Made by a program: the position numbers and the translations under genes. A DNA stretch of 37,318 bases from Blastochloris sp. (GTDB taxonomy: Bacteria; Verrucomicrobiota; Verrucomicrobiia; Methylacidiphilales; JAAUTS01). The DNA lies in assembly GCA_012031345.1 (NCBI GenBank), contig JAAUTS010000009.1, forward strand, positions 1 through 37,318, in the 5' to 3' direction. The notes beneath the pieces are model-generated. The model was not told where the DNA came from. It ran no database searches and worked only from the letters and a program-made list of their open reading frames with translations. Shown piece by piece: positions 8,738-19,871 of the stretch (position 1 is the stretch's first letter; each line of letters starts with the position of its first letter).

Positions 8738-8906
8738 TTTGAATTGCATCTCCTTACTCTTGCAGAGAAACCTTTCTTGGCCAAGCCTATCACCCAAGAA
8801 ACCACTTTAGATTTTTTGTTTACAGTAAATGCAAATCTATTTTTCTGCCCGCTCCTCAAATGCCGTTCTTCCCTCCGGCACTCATGCCAAGCTCCGTGAG
8901 CCGTCG
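8738..8906. promoter_or_regulatory. Upstream region of the last beta-helix/sulfatase pair
   Basis: This 169-bp gap separates the sulfatase ending at 8907 from the next beta-helix gene. It holds the operator-like GTTTACAGTAAAT (8818-8830, matching 12 of 13 bases of the site at 3851-3863) and a perfect palindrome CTTGGCCAAG (8776-8785). It may be an internal promoter for the final two genes. No coding sequence was recognised. Confidence 0.45.
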
Positions 8907-10391
8907 TCACGTCAGAGGTGCCCAGGAGCTTTGGGCTGGAGGCGTGGTGGACATGATGAAATCACGCATCCGCCGACAGGTTTCCAACACCGCCGCGCAC
9001 CCGGCTTCCCCGGAAATATCCCGTTGATATTCCGGATCTTGGATGCGGTCGAAAAGCCTTTCTTCCAGATAGTTCTGCGGGTTGCTCCCTCTCCACTGCA
9101 CACGACGCTGATAGTGCCACTGGCCATTCTGCAACACCTGCCAGTTGGAATCGGGATCCGGTTGACCACTGTGCCAACAAGCATCGCTTTCCGCAAAGGC
9201 CCAGTCCCGAACAGCTTCAGACTCCCCGCGTAGGATCGGTAACAGCGAACGCCCTGGGACGATGTTGTGGTAGGAAGGCCAGGCTTTGGCCAGAACTTGC
9301 TGCGGATCAAGACCGGCCACGTCCAACAAAGTCGCCGTCAGATCTGTCAGCTCCACGGGAGAATGATTGACCCAGCCCTGTCGATGCTCGGGGTGTAGGA
9401 TCGCCAACGGAACAGACAAGGATTGCCAATAAGGATACCCCTTTTGCAACAACCCATGATCCCCCAACATCTCTCCGTGATCCGAACAAAAGGCGATCAC
9501 CGTGTTGTCCATCAAGCCGCGACGCTCCAAGGTATCCAAAATGCGTCCCACCTGATCGTCGATCAATTTCACCATGGCCTTGTAAGCCCGTTGCATCTGA
9601 ACCAACTTCCGAGCTGATTCGCCACTGATGTTTTGCTCCGGATCAACCAGAGGATCAGCAGCCACATTCGCCATTTCCTCCAGATAACGTGCCGGTGGAT
9701 CGTAAGGAACATGTGGACCACAGAAGGACGTAAAAACAAAGAAGGGACGCTCCGTTTCCAATCTCTCAAGATGCTCCACCGTTTTGGTCGCGGTCAACAC
9801 GTCCGGATGATCCTCCTCCCGCAAGGGCCAGGCCTGCACCTCATCGAGATGCCCTTCCTCCACCTTGAACCGATTCCCGGCACAACGTTTCAAATGTTGC
9901 AGATAGGCTTCCCACAGACCCTGATCCTCCAGATGTTGACGCCAATGACAACGGTTTCTCCGCACCAAAAACTTGCCGGAACATTCCCAAACCTGGTCAA
10001 AACCATAGGCCCGCATCTCATCATTCATTGCCACCAAATCATGATCCCCCTTGATCTTCCCATACCAATCCCATCCCTGTAGCAGGTGCAACTTGCCAAA
10101 CACCGCCGTCTGGTATCCACTGCGGCTCAGAGCCTGGGCATAAGTCGGATGTTCACGGGACAAATCTCCCGACATGGTGGTCAACCCAATCTGATGTGGG
10201 TATTTCCCCGTGAGCAGGGCCGCCCGTGCCGGTTGACACATCGGACTGGGTGTGATGCAGCCGGTAAAAGCGCAGGAACCCGCAATCCGATCAATGTTCG
10301 GTGTCGCCAGGCGCGAAGCTGAAGCAAATCCGACATGATCCAAACGCAATTGATCGGCCATCAGCAAAATAAGGTTATGTCTGGCCATCAT
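8907..10391 (-). CDS. Formylglycine-dependent sulfatase without signal peptide
   Basis: A 494-residue sulfatase with an unbroken frame. It opens directly into the fold (HNLILLMADQLRLDHVGF), so it has no signal peptide and is probably cytoplasmic. MCQPARAALLTGKY is the C-x-P-x-R signature with Ala in the usual Ser position, which occurs in several S1 subfamilies. FFVFTSFCGPHVPYDPP and VIAFCSDHGEMLGDHGLLQKG are further family motifs; the DHGEMLGDHG form is typical of the larger choline-sulfatase/arylsulfatase-like group. The C-terminal part (WAFAESDACW...YLEERLFD) is a substrate-side subdomain. It follows a beta-helix gene after 152 nt. The sulfated substrate cannot be read from the sequence. 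Confidence 0.88.
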   Translation of the reverse strand: MMARHNLILLMADQLRLDHVGFASASRLATPNIDRIAGSCAFTGCITPSPMCQPARAALLTGKYPHQIGLTTMSGDLSREHPTYAQALSRSGYQTAVFGKLHLLQGWDWYGKIKGDHDLVAMNDEMRAYGFDQVWECSGKFLVRRNRCHWRQHLEDQGLWEAYLQHLKRCAGNRFKVEEGHLDEVQAWPLREEDHPDVLTATKTVEHLERLETERPFFVFTSFCGPHVPYDPPARYLEEMANVAADPLVDPEQNISGESARKLVQMQRAYKAMVKLIDDQVGRILDTLERRGLMDNTVIAFCSDHGEMLGDHGLLQKGYPYWQSLSVPLAILHPEHRQGWVNHSPVELTDLTATLLDVAGLDPQQVLAKAWPSYHNIVPGRSLLPILRGESEAVRDWAFAESDACWHSGQPDPDSNWQVLQNGQWHYQRRVQWRGSNPQNYLEERLFDRIQDPEYQRDISGEAGCAAVLETCRRMRDFIMSTTPPAQSSWAPLT

Positions 10392-10543
10392 TTCATGAGG
10401 TCTCTATCCCCCTGCATCCTCCGAGTCAAGCCCTCCAGTGCATCTGTAGGGGTTCTCCCCAAACTTCCTTCACAACGCACAACATCCACAATCGACTTAC
10501 GCTCATCGCCGGTTTTGTCCACACGCTTTTAGCCTTCTGTTCC

Positions 10544-12489
10544 CTACTCCTTCCGTCCCGAGTAAAGCACCATCATGCTGCTGTAGCCCCGGTTGGTCGC
10601 GTCCGCCTTCTTCAGTTGACGGGTCTCCTCACCCTGCGTCTCCGTGACCATGACATCAAACGCTCTTCCATTCTTGGTCTTCCAACCCCCATAAGTCGCG
10701 GATAACGAAGCATTGTCGTTCACAAAATATTGCTTGAACGGGAGCTTGTCTTTGTTGGCATAACCAAATCCCCCCAACACCTCCGCCTTGCCCCCATCCA
10801 TCACTTTCAACACCGTGGTGTCATTTTCCGTCTTCAAACCCAGCACCCAAAACATCCCGCCCTTGTTCAGAATTCGCGGCTCCTCATGCCCTTCCGGATT
10901 CAACTGCCGCGCATACACCGTGCTGGCATTCACCACCACCTGCTTGCAACGCACATCCTCCAGAAACACTTTGCCCATGCCCGGATAGGTCTCCAGATCG
11001 TAAATGGAAAGATTTCTCAACACCAGCGTCCGCTGCGAACGCTGCTCAAAACGCAGGGGCGTGAACCAGGTGTTGAACCTTTCAAAATCACCACCGGCGC
11101 CTCCCCCTCCTCCATCACAATCAAAGGACGCGCACTCTCCGGCGCATAGGCCGTCTTCTGCTCATTGGTATCCACCAACCTGCCCAAGGTCGCCTCGCAT
11201 CCGATCACCCGCCGCACTTTGCCCCGCAAGCGCACCGTTCCCGTCAAGGTGTAGCCAGCCTCCGCCTTGTAAGGAAAGAACACCGTCGTCGCCCCGGAAT
11301 CAATCGCCTTTTGAAAAGCTTCCGTCCAATCCTCCCGCAACTCCTTCTTCTTGGATTCCAGATGCGTCAACTCCACCTGCGTCGGCGGGCCGAACTTGGT
11401 CACATCCGCCCAGCTCTCCGGATTGTCCCAAGGCACCGTGGGCGTCTCCTCAATCGGCAGATTCAATGTCTGAACTTTCTGCCCAAATAACGAAAACCCA
11501 TGGTCTGAAATAAACTCCTCCACCTTCGGACCGGGCTCACCTTTTTTGCCTCCGGGCAGATTGATCGCCGCAGCATAACCCGTGGTATTCACGTTGCGCG
11601 CCAATAAACCGCCTTCATTCACAATAGCCGCCACCGCTGAGGCACCGTCCACCCCGTTCAACTCCGAATCAATCAACACGGTCAAACTTGGGTTGGGCAT
11701 ATTGTAATAAGCGGGCACCGCATTACGGCTTTTCAACCCGCGCAAACTCACACACTGCCCCTCATTCACCATCCCGAATTTTCGCTGTCCCTCCAGCGTA
11801 ATGTGTTCCAGCACCACACCGTCCACCGCGTGTTTGGTTTTGATGCCCACCTCAAACCCCTTCACCGTTACGTCCTTGATCAAACACGGCCCCTGCTCAT
11901 CCGTATAACCCAAATCCAACCCGATCGGCCCCGCCCCATCACCCGAACGCAAAGTCACCTTGAAGATGCCCCCTTGATTGTTGGCGATAAACTGCGCCCC
12001 GATCGCCCCCGCATTCCCCTTCCCCGTATCAATCGTCAAATCCCGAATGCTGTTGCGGAAACGCTGCGCCGGGGCGTTCCCCGTCCACACCACTGCCTTC
12101 GGAGCCGTCGCCGACTGGAACCCCTCACAACCATCCTTCAACCGGATCACCGTGCCCTCCTCCGATTCCCCCTGCAAAATCGTCCGCTTCCACGCATTCC
12201 CTTGGCTGCCATCCCTCACCTTTTCCGGCCCCCACTTCAAAGTGTTGGAAACCAGATAGGTTCCCTTCGGTAAATAGATAATTCCGTAATTCTCAAACAA
12301 CGCCTTTTGAATCGCCGCCGTGTCATCCGTCACCCCGTCCCCCTTGGCCCCGTAAGGAGCCTTGGTCACATCCGCGATGTTAGCCCCCTCCGGAAAACGA
12401 ACCCCCTCCGCCTGCACGACCCCGCTCATCATCAACAAGCCCAGCACCAGCCGGAATCCACGAAAGCCACCTCTGTTTTGTTTCATCAT
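10544..12489 (-). CDS. Secreted double beta-helix (Pectate_lyase_3-like) protein, one apparent frameshift
   Basis: Corrected, a 648-residue member of the locus family. MMKQNRGGFRGF then a hydrophobic stretch ending GVVQA is the signal peptide (cleavage after residue 27). Residues about 39-85 carry YGAKGDGVTDDTAAIQKAL and YLPKGTYLVSNTLKWG; a middle part has repeated beta-helix coils; a second module begins near WTEAFQKAIDSGATTVFFP and YTLTGTVRLRGKVRRVIGCE; the C-terminal part has MFWVLGLKTEND and KAEVLGGFGYANK. The frame breaks at the A4 run 11084-11087 (A5 expected), where the corrected join reads VVIFERFNTWF, as in its paralogues. The start codon lies one base after the GH stop, so translation is likely coupled. 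Enzyme activity is unproven. Confidence 0.8.
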
Positions 12490-12490
12490 A

Positions 12491-14872
12491 TTATTTCCGT
12501 TTGAGTTCGACGCTGAAAACCGGCAGATCATTCGGAATCTTTAATCTGCCCCCACTCACCGTTCCCGAACCAATCTCCTGAAAATGCCAGTCATGTAATG
12601 TGTAGCTCATGCCGTCCAAAGTCGGCCACTCCAGCACCCCCCGACCCTCACCACCAACACGGGCAGCGTTCCCGCCTTCGTCCCCGCCGGAGGCTTGTTG
12701 AAGGTCGGTGCCCCCTCCTTCGACATCTCAAACCCCGTATTAAAACTCGTGCTCACCAAGGAAAGCGAAAGCTCCCGGCTCTGCTCCAACGGCTGGCCAT
12801 CCCGGGCAAACAGCGCCAGAGCCAGATACTTTTCCTCCTCTGACACCGGACTAAAAACCCCCGGCGGATTGACCAGACTCACGTCCTTCAACACCGCCCC
12901 GTTCTTGAATCGTAACTCCTTCCCATAACGCCCCAGCAGACCAGTAAAGGCCAAACCTCTCCCGCTCTCCATTTTTAAAAACCCTTCTTCCAATCAAACT
13001 CGATCTCCTCCGTCGCCTGATACGGATTCTGTTTCCACCGATCCTCAAAACGAACCACCGGCCCGATCACCTCATCCTCCTCCCGCTCCGCGTCGATCTT
13101 GATCCGCACCCCGTATTGATAGGTGGTCGGCAACATGTCATGCCCGCGCGTTCCATAAGATCCGTGAAACACCATGCTCTCCGGGGAATACAAACTCTTG
13201 CGCCCATAAATAAACTGCGTGGGCCGCGCCGCCGGAGCAAAAGCCTTCTGCCGGAACATGAAGCCCGCCGCCCGCATCATGGCCGTTTGCACCTCATCAT
13301 AAGTGTAGTGATACCCCTGGGGATGACTGCCCGTCGTCACATCCATCGGCTTGTCAAAGGCCCGCTCATTCCGCCCCACATCATCCGGCGTGGCAAAGTA
13401 GTGCCAGTTGATCCAGTCCCAGTCCTGAATCGCCGCCAGCGCCGCCAGGCGCAGGGGGAAGTCCACCCGATACTTCGCCGGCTGCTGAATCTGCGTTTCA
13501 TAAACCAAAAACGGTTTCCCCTCCACCTTGTTATGCTCCAACCACGGCACCCCCTGGGAAATCCCCGGCGGCAATAACAACCAGTTGATCCAAGGTCCCG
13601 CATTCATCACCCGCCGCTCCCGGCTCAATTCCTCCCGCTTCCGCAAATGCTCGGGCAGCTTCTCATCCTCCGCTTCCTTCACCTGAGCAATTCCCCAGCC
13701 ATTCACATACGCATCATGCGACACCGCTTCGGCCTGCTGATGCATATACTGGGAATGTGTCTCGTAACCGATCCCTGTGTCATAAAGCACCGGACTCAAG
13801 CGGGTCGAACGCCCCCAACTCTTGAAAGCCTCCACCGACCGCTTCTTATGCGCCAGTTGCAGCTCCAACAAAAACTCCAACACATCCGATGCCCTTGCGT
13901 CCGCCAGCGATTCCTCCGTCGCACCCTGCCCCGTCCCTGCCACCGCCTGACGCGCCGCCTCATTGGCATCATTCAACGCCGCTTTCGGATCATTCTTCCC
14001 CATCGGTGCCAGTCGGAAACGTCCCCGCTCCCACGACTCCTCCGCCAACACCCCCCCCCAGCTCGCCTTCAGCTTCCCTTCCTCCCCATATTTCTTCCGC
14101 ACCCAGGCACTCCAACGTTGCTCCAATTGCTCCTGAAAAAAGGCCGGCAGCTTCTTCCAACTCCCCGCCAACATCTTCCGCATCCACCATTCTTCATTCG
14201 ACAACTCCCAGACCGCAAAAGTCGGATCATCCGCCCAACGCAACCCACGATGCTTGTTCGTATGCATCACGATCGCCTTCATCCGCTCCAAACCCAGCAC
14301 CTCCAACCTCGGATCCCAAATCCGGGCCGGATTGTTCCGTATCTCCATCCCATCTTTCACCGAGGCCACCGCCTCCGCCCAAGCCTTCGCCGTGGCCTCG
14401 TCCTTCACGATGCCCACATCCGCCGCCGTCACTTTACCCACCCGATTCGTGCTCCAGGCCCAGACCTTGAAACCCCTTTTGCCCGCCTCTGACCAAAAAA
14501 TAATCCACGGAGTCCGCCGCCGATCCGTCACCTTTTTGATAATCCTCCCGTATTCGGCACCGCCTCCCGTAACCGCACCCCATTGAACCCCAGTTCCTCA
14601 AACCGATCCAACAATCGGTCCGTTCCGCGCCGCGCCTCCGCAATCTTCGCCGCTCGCTCACTGGGACTGTCCTCCGGCTTCAAATCCGGCGTCAGGAAAA
14701 CCTTGCCAATCACCCCCCAAACCCGCAACCGCTCCCCCTTCACCATCAGATGGCCCTTCTCAGCCCGAACATACTCTTCCTCCGGCGGTAAAGCCTGTTC
14801 CTTGGCCAGGGCTTCTCCCGCAACCAACCACAGAGCCATCGTCAGCCAAGCGAAATAACAAACTTTTTTCAT
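12491..14872 (-). CDS. Secreted TIM-barrel glycoside hydrolase-like protein, four apparent frameshifts
   Basis: Corrected, a 793-residue protein. MKKVCYFAWLTMALWLVAG then EALA is a signal peptide. The barrel begins with LRVWGVIGKVFLTPD and ELGFNGVRLREA, continues through KGDGSAADSVDYFWSEAG and GFKVWAWSTNRVG, and has FAVWELSNEEWW (candidate acid/base Glu) and PFLVYETQIQQPAKYR (candidate nucleophile Glu), as in retaining clan A hydrolases (GH5/GH42-like). A beta-rich tail follows, ending LPVFSVELKRK. Frame breaks: T5 at 14533-14537 (T4 expected), A6 at 14495-14500 (A5), A5 at 12977-12981 (A6) and C6 at 12637-12642 (C7). The net change is zero. The true C-terminus thus extends about 115 bp beyond the stop seen in the raw frame. 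ATGA overlaps the sulfatase upstream. Confidence 0.72.
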
Positions 14873-16309
14873 GCCCATAACTCCCGAATGGCAGGTTGAT
14901 CCTGTTGATAGGTGGCGAAAAACTCCAGCAACTTCAGTTGCAGCGACATCTGCAGCTCCGCCAACGCCGCATCCCCATAACGATTGACCAGCTCACCGGG
15001 ATCCGCGACCAAATCATACAACTCATGATCCCCCGTCAGCCGATAGATCAGCTTGTGCGTCTCCGTTCTCACCATGTGAGCCCGGATCAACGCCTCAGGA
15101 TGCTCGATCAAGGTCCGTTGTTTCCCATAATAACTCGGATTCAAACGCTTCAGATAATCCTGCCCCGGCTTCCTCACCGCCACGGGCTCCACCCCACCCT
15201 GCGAGAACACCACCTCCTTGTGCCGCTCTGTCCGACCCTGGGCCAAAGCCAAAAGAGAACGTCCATGCATCCACTCCGGCACCGGCATCTCGCATATTTC
15301 CAAAATCGTCGGCGCCACATCAATCAATTCCACCAGGGCCGCCTTGCGCTCCCCGGGCGGAAGCACCCTAGGCAACCGCATCACCAGCGGCACCTGGGTC
15401 AGACAGTCATACAACGCATTGTCCCACTTTTCATAACAACCGAACTCCCCAATAAAATCGCCATGATCCGACCCCCAAACCACCAGGGTGTTCTGCGCCA
15501 AACCCAACTCGTCCAATTTGTCCAACAAACGTCCCACCAGACGATCCGCAAACATGGCCTGACTCCAATACGCCCGCAGCAAGCGTTTGCGATCCATCTC
15601 CGTCAACGCTTCCACCCCATGCGATTTCCGCCAAGCCTGCACCACGGGATGCGACTCCTCCAGCTCCGGGTAGGGCGGCAAAGTCACCTCGTCCAAAGCC
15701 AGATCATCCAAAATCCCCGGCCACTCCTTGTAGGGCGGATGTGGCTCCCCAATGTCAATCAACGCAAAAAACGGATCCTCCCCCACGCTCTCCAGAAATT
15801 GCATCGTCTGTCGGGCCGAGGCCGAGTCCTGATAGGTCTCCGGGTCATAATCCTCTCGCCACCCTGCCGCCAAAGTAAGCCTTCTGCATCAGCTCCGACG
15901 CAGCTTCCCCATAACGAATGGGCCGGGTTCCTTCCCGTTTCGGCGGATCATCCAACAAGCTCATGGCCTCCTCTTTCAACCAGTGCTGCTTGCCCGCTAT
16001 GCTCGTTTGATAACCCGCCGCCTTCAACAAATGAAGCACACTGCGATGCTCCAACCCAAGCCTCATGAAATCGTTCCCGGCAAAGTTATGCGCCGACATC
16101 GTGCGTAACCCGTCCACATGCACATAACGTCCGGTCAACATATGCTGCCGGCACGGAATGCACTTCGGCATGGGCACAAACGCCCTCTCAAACAGCACCC
16201 CCTCCCGCGCCAACCGCTCCGCCGCTGGCAGCGACACCTGCCCGTTTCCATACATGCTGCAGGCCGAAACCTTCAACTCATCACAAGTAATCCACAAAAT
16301 ATTGGTCAT
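14869..16309 (-). CDS. Formylglycine-dependent sulfatase without signal peptide, one apparent frameshift
   Basis: Corrected, a 479-residue sulfatase. It begins MTNILWITCDELKVSACSMY with no signal peptide, so it is predicted cytoplasmic. MPKCIPCRQHMLTGRY holds the C-x-P-x-R signature, with Cys at the fourth position. FFALIDIGEPHPPY and LVVWGSDHGDFIGEFGCYEK are the remaining metal and sulfate-site motifs. The frame breaks at CC 15870-15871, where a single C restores QKAYFAAGWREDYDP. The stop overlaps the GH start as ATGA (14869-14872), a sign of translational coupling. The gene begins 16 nt after a beta-helix gene. The target sulfate ester is unknown. Confidence 0.82.
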
Positions 16310-16325
16310 AAATTCACGTCACACG

Positions 16326-18385
16326 TCACCCCGACCTCTTTATTCCTGCCTCCCCACAAAAAAGCGGAATCATGGAACATCCCGCCCGCTGTGGGGCATC
16401 TCCTTGCCGGATCTCTTTCGTCTCCGTTCCCAGCACCTGTCGGATCAACACATCAAAGGTTTTCCCCTTCGATGTCTTCGACTCCCCCATGGTCACGGAA
16501 AGCGAGCTGTTCTCACAGACATAAATCTGTTTGGGACTGATCTCGTTTTTGTTGGCATAATGAAATGCCCCGCAAATTTCCGTCCGCCCGCCCTCCGTTA
16601 CTTTGTGCACCGTGGCATCAGTCTCTGTCTTTAATCCCAAAATCCAAAACGTCCCCCCCTGATTTTCCTGACGCGGTTCCACCCAGCCTTCAGGATTCAC
16701 CTGTCTGCCCCATAAACTGCTGCCATGCACGCGCACATGCTTGGCCCGGACATCCTCCAAAAATACATCCCCACTCCCAGGTGTCGTATGCACGTCATAA
16801 AATGACAAACTGCTGATCACCAAAGGGCGCTTGGATTTTTGTTGAAACTCAAACGAAGCATACCAGGTATTGAACCGCTCAATCACCACAGGCCCCTCTC
16901 CCTCCTCAATCACAAATTTCGGAATTTTATCCTCCTGATAAATCGTCTTTTCACGATTGGAATTCACAATCCGACCCATGTCACTCTCACAACCAATAAT
17001 CCGTCGAACCTTTCCTCTCACCATCACCTCCCCCGTCAGATAATACGAGGTGTTCGAGACCGTCGCCTTGGCCGGAGCCTTTCCCCCCTTCTTCCCCTCG
17101 CCCGACTCCTCCTCACTTTCCTCCACTTCCTCCACTCCCCCGGCTGATGCCACCGCCCCGGAACGGTTCGGGAAATATACCGTCGTCGCCCCAGAATCTA
17201 TGGCCTTCTGCAAGGCGGGCGTCCAGCATTCCACCATCACCTTCACCCCATCCGCCTGCCTCACCAACTCCACCTGGCGCGGAGGGCCAAAGGCCGTCAC
17301 ATTGGCCCATTGGTCCACCGGATCAAAGGCGATTTCCGGCGTTTCCTTGATCGGCAAATTCAACGATTTGGCTTCCGTCTTGAACAAGGACATCACCGGA
17401 TGCGAAACCCATTCCACCACCTCCGAACCACTCACCGACGGACTGCCTCCCGCACTGTTCTGCACCACGGAACCAAACCCTGTCGTTTTGATCTGCCGCA
17501 GAAACATCCCCCCCTCATTGACAATCGCCGCCTGTCCCGGGGTAGCCTCCATCCCATGGAACTCGGAATCTAACAAAGTCACCACCCCACCACCGCCCAG
17601 GTTTTTCAAAGCCGGAACCTTGCCGTAAGTTTTCAACAAACGCAGGCTGATCACCTGGCCTTCATTCAAAATCCCCACCACATTTTGATTCCGCAAAGTC
17701 ACCCGCTCAAAGGTCGCACTATTGACCCCGCCGCGCAGCTTGACCCCCAGGTCAAAACCAACAATCTCCACATCCTTGATCAGAAGGGGACCCTGTTCCC
17801 CCGTGTAGGCCAGATCCAAGCCCACCGGACCCTGCCCATCTCCTGAGCGGATCATCACATCCCGAATTCCTCCCTGATTGTTGGCAATAAATTGTGCCCC
17901 GATCGCCCCCGGATTATTCTTCCCCGTGTCCAGAGTGAGATTGCGTAATCCATTGCGAAAACGTTGCGCCGGCGCCGTTCCCGTCCAGACCAATCCTTTC
18001 GGCTTGTTTGCCTGCTCAAAACCCGCGCACGAATCCTTCAGTCGAATCACTGTGCCATCCCGCGACTGCCCCTGTAGTATCTGCCGCTTCTGGCCCTTGC
18101 CCCAGCGCAACGTATTGCTGATCAAATACGTGCCCTTGGGCAAAAAATCAACGGACGACGTTCATCCAACGCCTTTTGTATCGCAGCGGTATCATCCGTC
18201 ACCCCGTCACCTTTCGCAAGATAAGGGGGCTTGGTAATGTCCACCAAACCCGCATCCGCTGGAAACATAATCTCCGATCCCGGCGGCGTCGTCCCGGACA
18301 GCAATCCCGCGCCAAGAAGAAACAAACCCAGACTCAACCCTGCTGCGAGAAAACGTCCCTTCAAAAACATCGGCTCAAAACTCAT
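16326..18385 (-). CDS. Secreted double beta-helix protein with acidic insert, one apparent frameshift
   Basis: Corrected, a 686-residue paralogue. I use the Met at 18385 (an upstream Met lies at 18400); a long hydrophobic stretch FLAAGLSLGLFLLGAGLLSG is the signal peptide. YLAKGDGVTDDTAAIQKALD and FLPKGTYLISNTLRWG mark the first module; WTPALQKAIDSGATTVYFPN and YYLTGEVMVRGKVRRIIGCE the second. Between YFPN and YYLTG lies an insert of about 40 residues rich in Glu, Ser, Gly and Lys (17045-17170). The frame breaks at the A6 run 18142-18147, where A7 gives PLIFLPKGTYL. The C-terminal motifs TFWILGLKTETD and EICGAFHYANK match its paralogues. The putative role is polysaccharide cleavage or binding. 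Confidence 0.8.
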
Positions 18386-18513
18386 CCCCCAGACTGACAC
18401 ATTCTTGCCCGCTCCGCATCCGCTCTGTTGATAATTCAGTCACCCTATTGATTCCAATTGCCCCCGCCTCCGCATCCCCTACACCCCAGTTTCAAAGACC
18501 CAAAAGCCACCCT

Positions 18514-19871
18514 TTACCCCACATCACCATCATACATCGCCACCATGTAAGGATGCTCCGGGCGAATACCTCGTCAAGGTCACAGGATTCTGCACCCTTC
18601 CAGAGGCACGACACCCCTTCCCCACCATCCCCAACGCCCCATCACCCAAGTCCTCTCGAAACCCTTCAGCACGCTCCTGCATCATCCTGACCACTTCGGG
18701 TTGTTCAACAAAACAGTTGATGCTTTCCCCCGGATCCGTCGGCAGATGATACAGCTCCTCCACCCTCTGCCCCTTCCTGCACACATGCAATTTCCACGGC
18801 CCCATTCTCAAAGCCTCCAACTGATCCATGAAATAATAGGCCAGCGCATCATGCCCGGATTTCACACCAGCCTCAGCAGACCACAAGCGGGTCAACTCCT
18901 GTCCATCCACACCCGCAGGCGGCTCCAGCCCCAACACGCGGGCCAGTGTGGGAAGAAAATCCATGGAAGTAGCCAACTCCTGACAAACAGTGCCCCCAGG
19001 AATCCGGCCTGGCCAATGCGCAATCATCGGCACACGCATCCCGCCTTCCCAAGTGCTGAACTTTCCCCCCACGCAACGGCGCGTTGCTGCCCCCATGATC
19101 CCCCCGTGCTCCATTGTCTGAGGTGAATATAATCAGCGTGTTCTCACTTTCCCCCAACTCAGCCAACTCAGCTCGCAGGGCCGCCAGACTCCAGTCCACA
19201 CAAGCCACCGCCGCCCCATACTCCCCATTCTCACTCTCCTCCCGGAAACGCTGCGCCACAATCAACGGCAAATGCACATGCATGTGGGCAAAATACAGGA
19301 AAAACGGTCGCCCCTCCTTCCGGCTCTCCCGCATAAATCGAATCGACTCCTGCACATAACGCTCGGTCAAAGCCGCCTGATCCGGCTGCTCCTGCTCCAC
19401 GCTCTCCTGCCTCAATAATGGCAGCGGAGGAAACGCCGCCCGTCCCCTCATCCGGCCCATGTCATTGCTGTAAGGCAACCCAAAATAAAAATCAAACCCG
19501 TGCCGGGTCGGCAGAAATTCCGGCTGATCCCCACAATGCCACTTGCCCACCATCCCGGTCGCATATCCCGCCCCCTTCAACATCCGCGGAATGGTCATCT
19601 CGCCCGGATCCAAACCCTGGGGACTGCCTGGAAATAAAACCGCATCCTTGCCAAATCGGGCAAATCCTATCCGGGCCGGGTAACACCCCGTCAACATCGC
19701 GGCCCGGGAAGGCGAACACACCGGGGATACCATATAAAAATCCGTGAACCGCATCCCCTCCCGCGCCAGAGCATCCAACGCAGAGGTCTTGTTCAACAGC
19801 GAACCATAACACCCCAGATCCCCGTAGCCCAGATCATCACAATTGATCAAGATGACGTTGGGAGCCTTCAT
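18514..19871 (-). CDS. Arylsulfatase-like enzyme without signal peptide, two apparent frameshifts
   Basis: Corrected, a 451-residue sulfatase of the arylsulfatase A/GALNS-like type. It starts MKAPNVILINCDDLGYGDLG with no signal peptide. VCSPSRAAMLTGCYPARIGF is the canonical C-x-P-S-R signature; ATGMVGKWHCG and LIIFTSDNGARGDHGGSNAP follow. The frame breaks at C6 19065-19070 (C5 expected), where the correction reads LRGGKFSTWEGGMRVPMIAH, and at CC 18558-18559 (C expected). The second correction replaces a spurious end with RYSPEHPYMVAMYDGDVG, the usual C-terminal style of this family, and moves the stop to 18514. Its ATG overlaps the TGA of the large beta-helix gene (ATGA, 19868-19871). Confidence 0.85.

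Noticed and set aside
13647-14492. Long plus-strand open frame opposite the glycoside hydrolase gene
   Set aside because: Its composition (Pro, Arg, His, Leu rich) is the antisense shadow of a high-GC gene; it resembles no protein family.
14896-16068. A 390-codon plus-strand open frame opposite the sulfatase gene
   Set aside because: It is the antisense of a well-recognised sulfatase and consists mainly of His, Arg, Gln, Leu and Pro without domain features.
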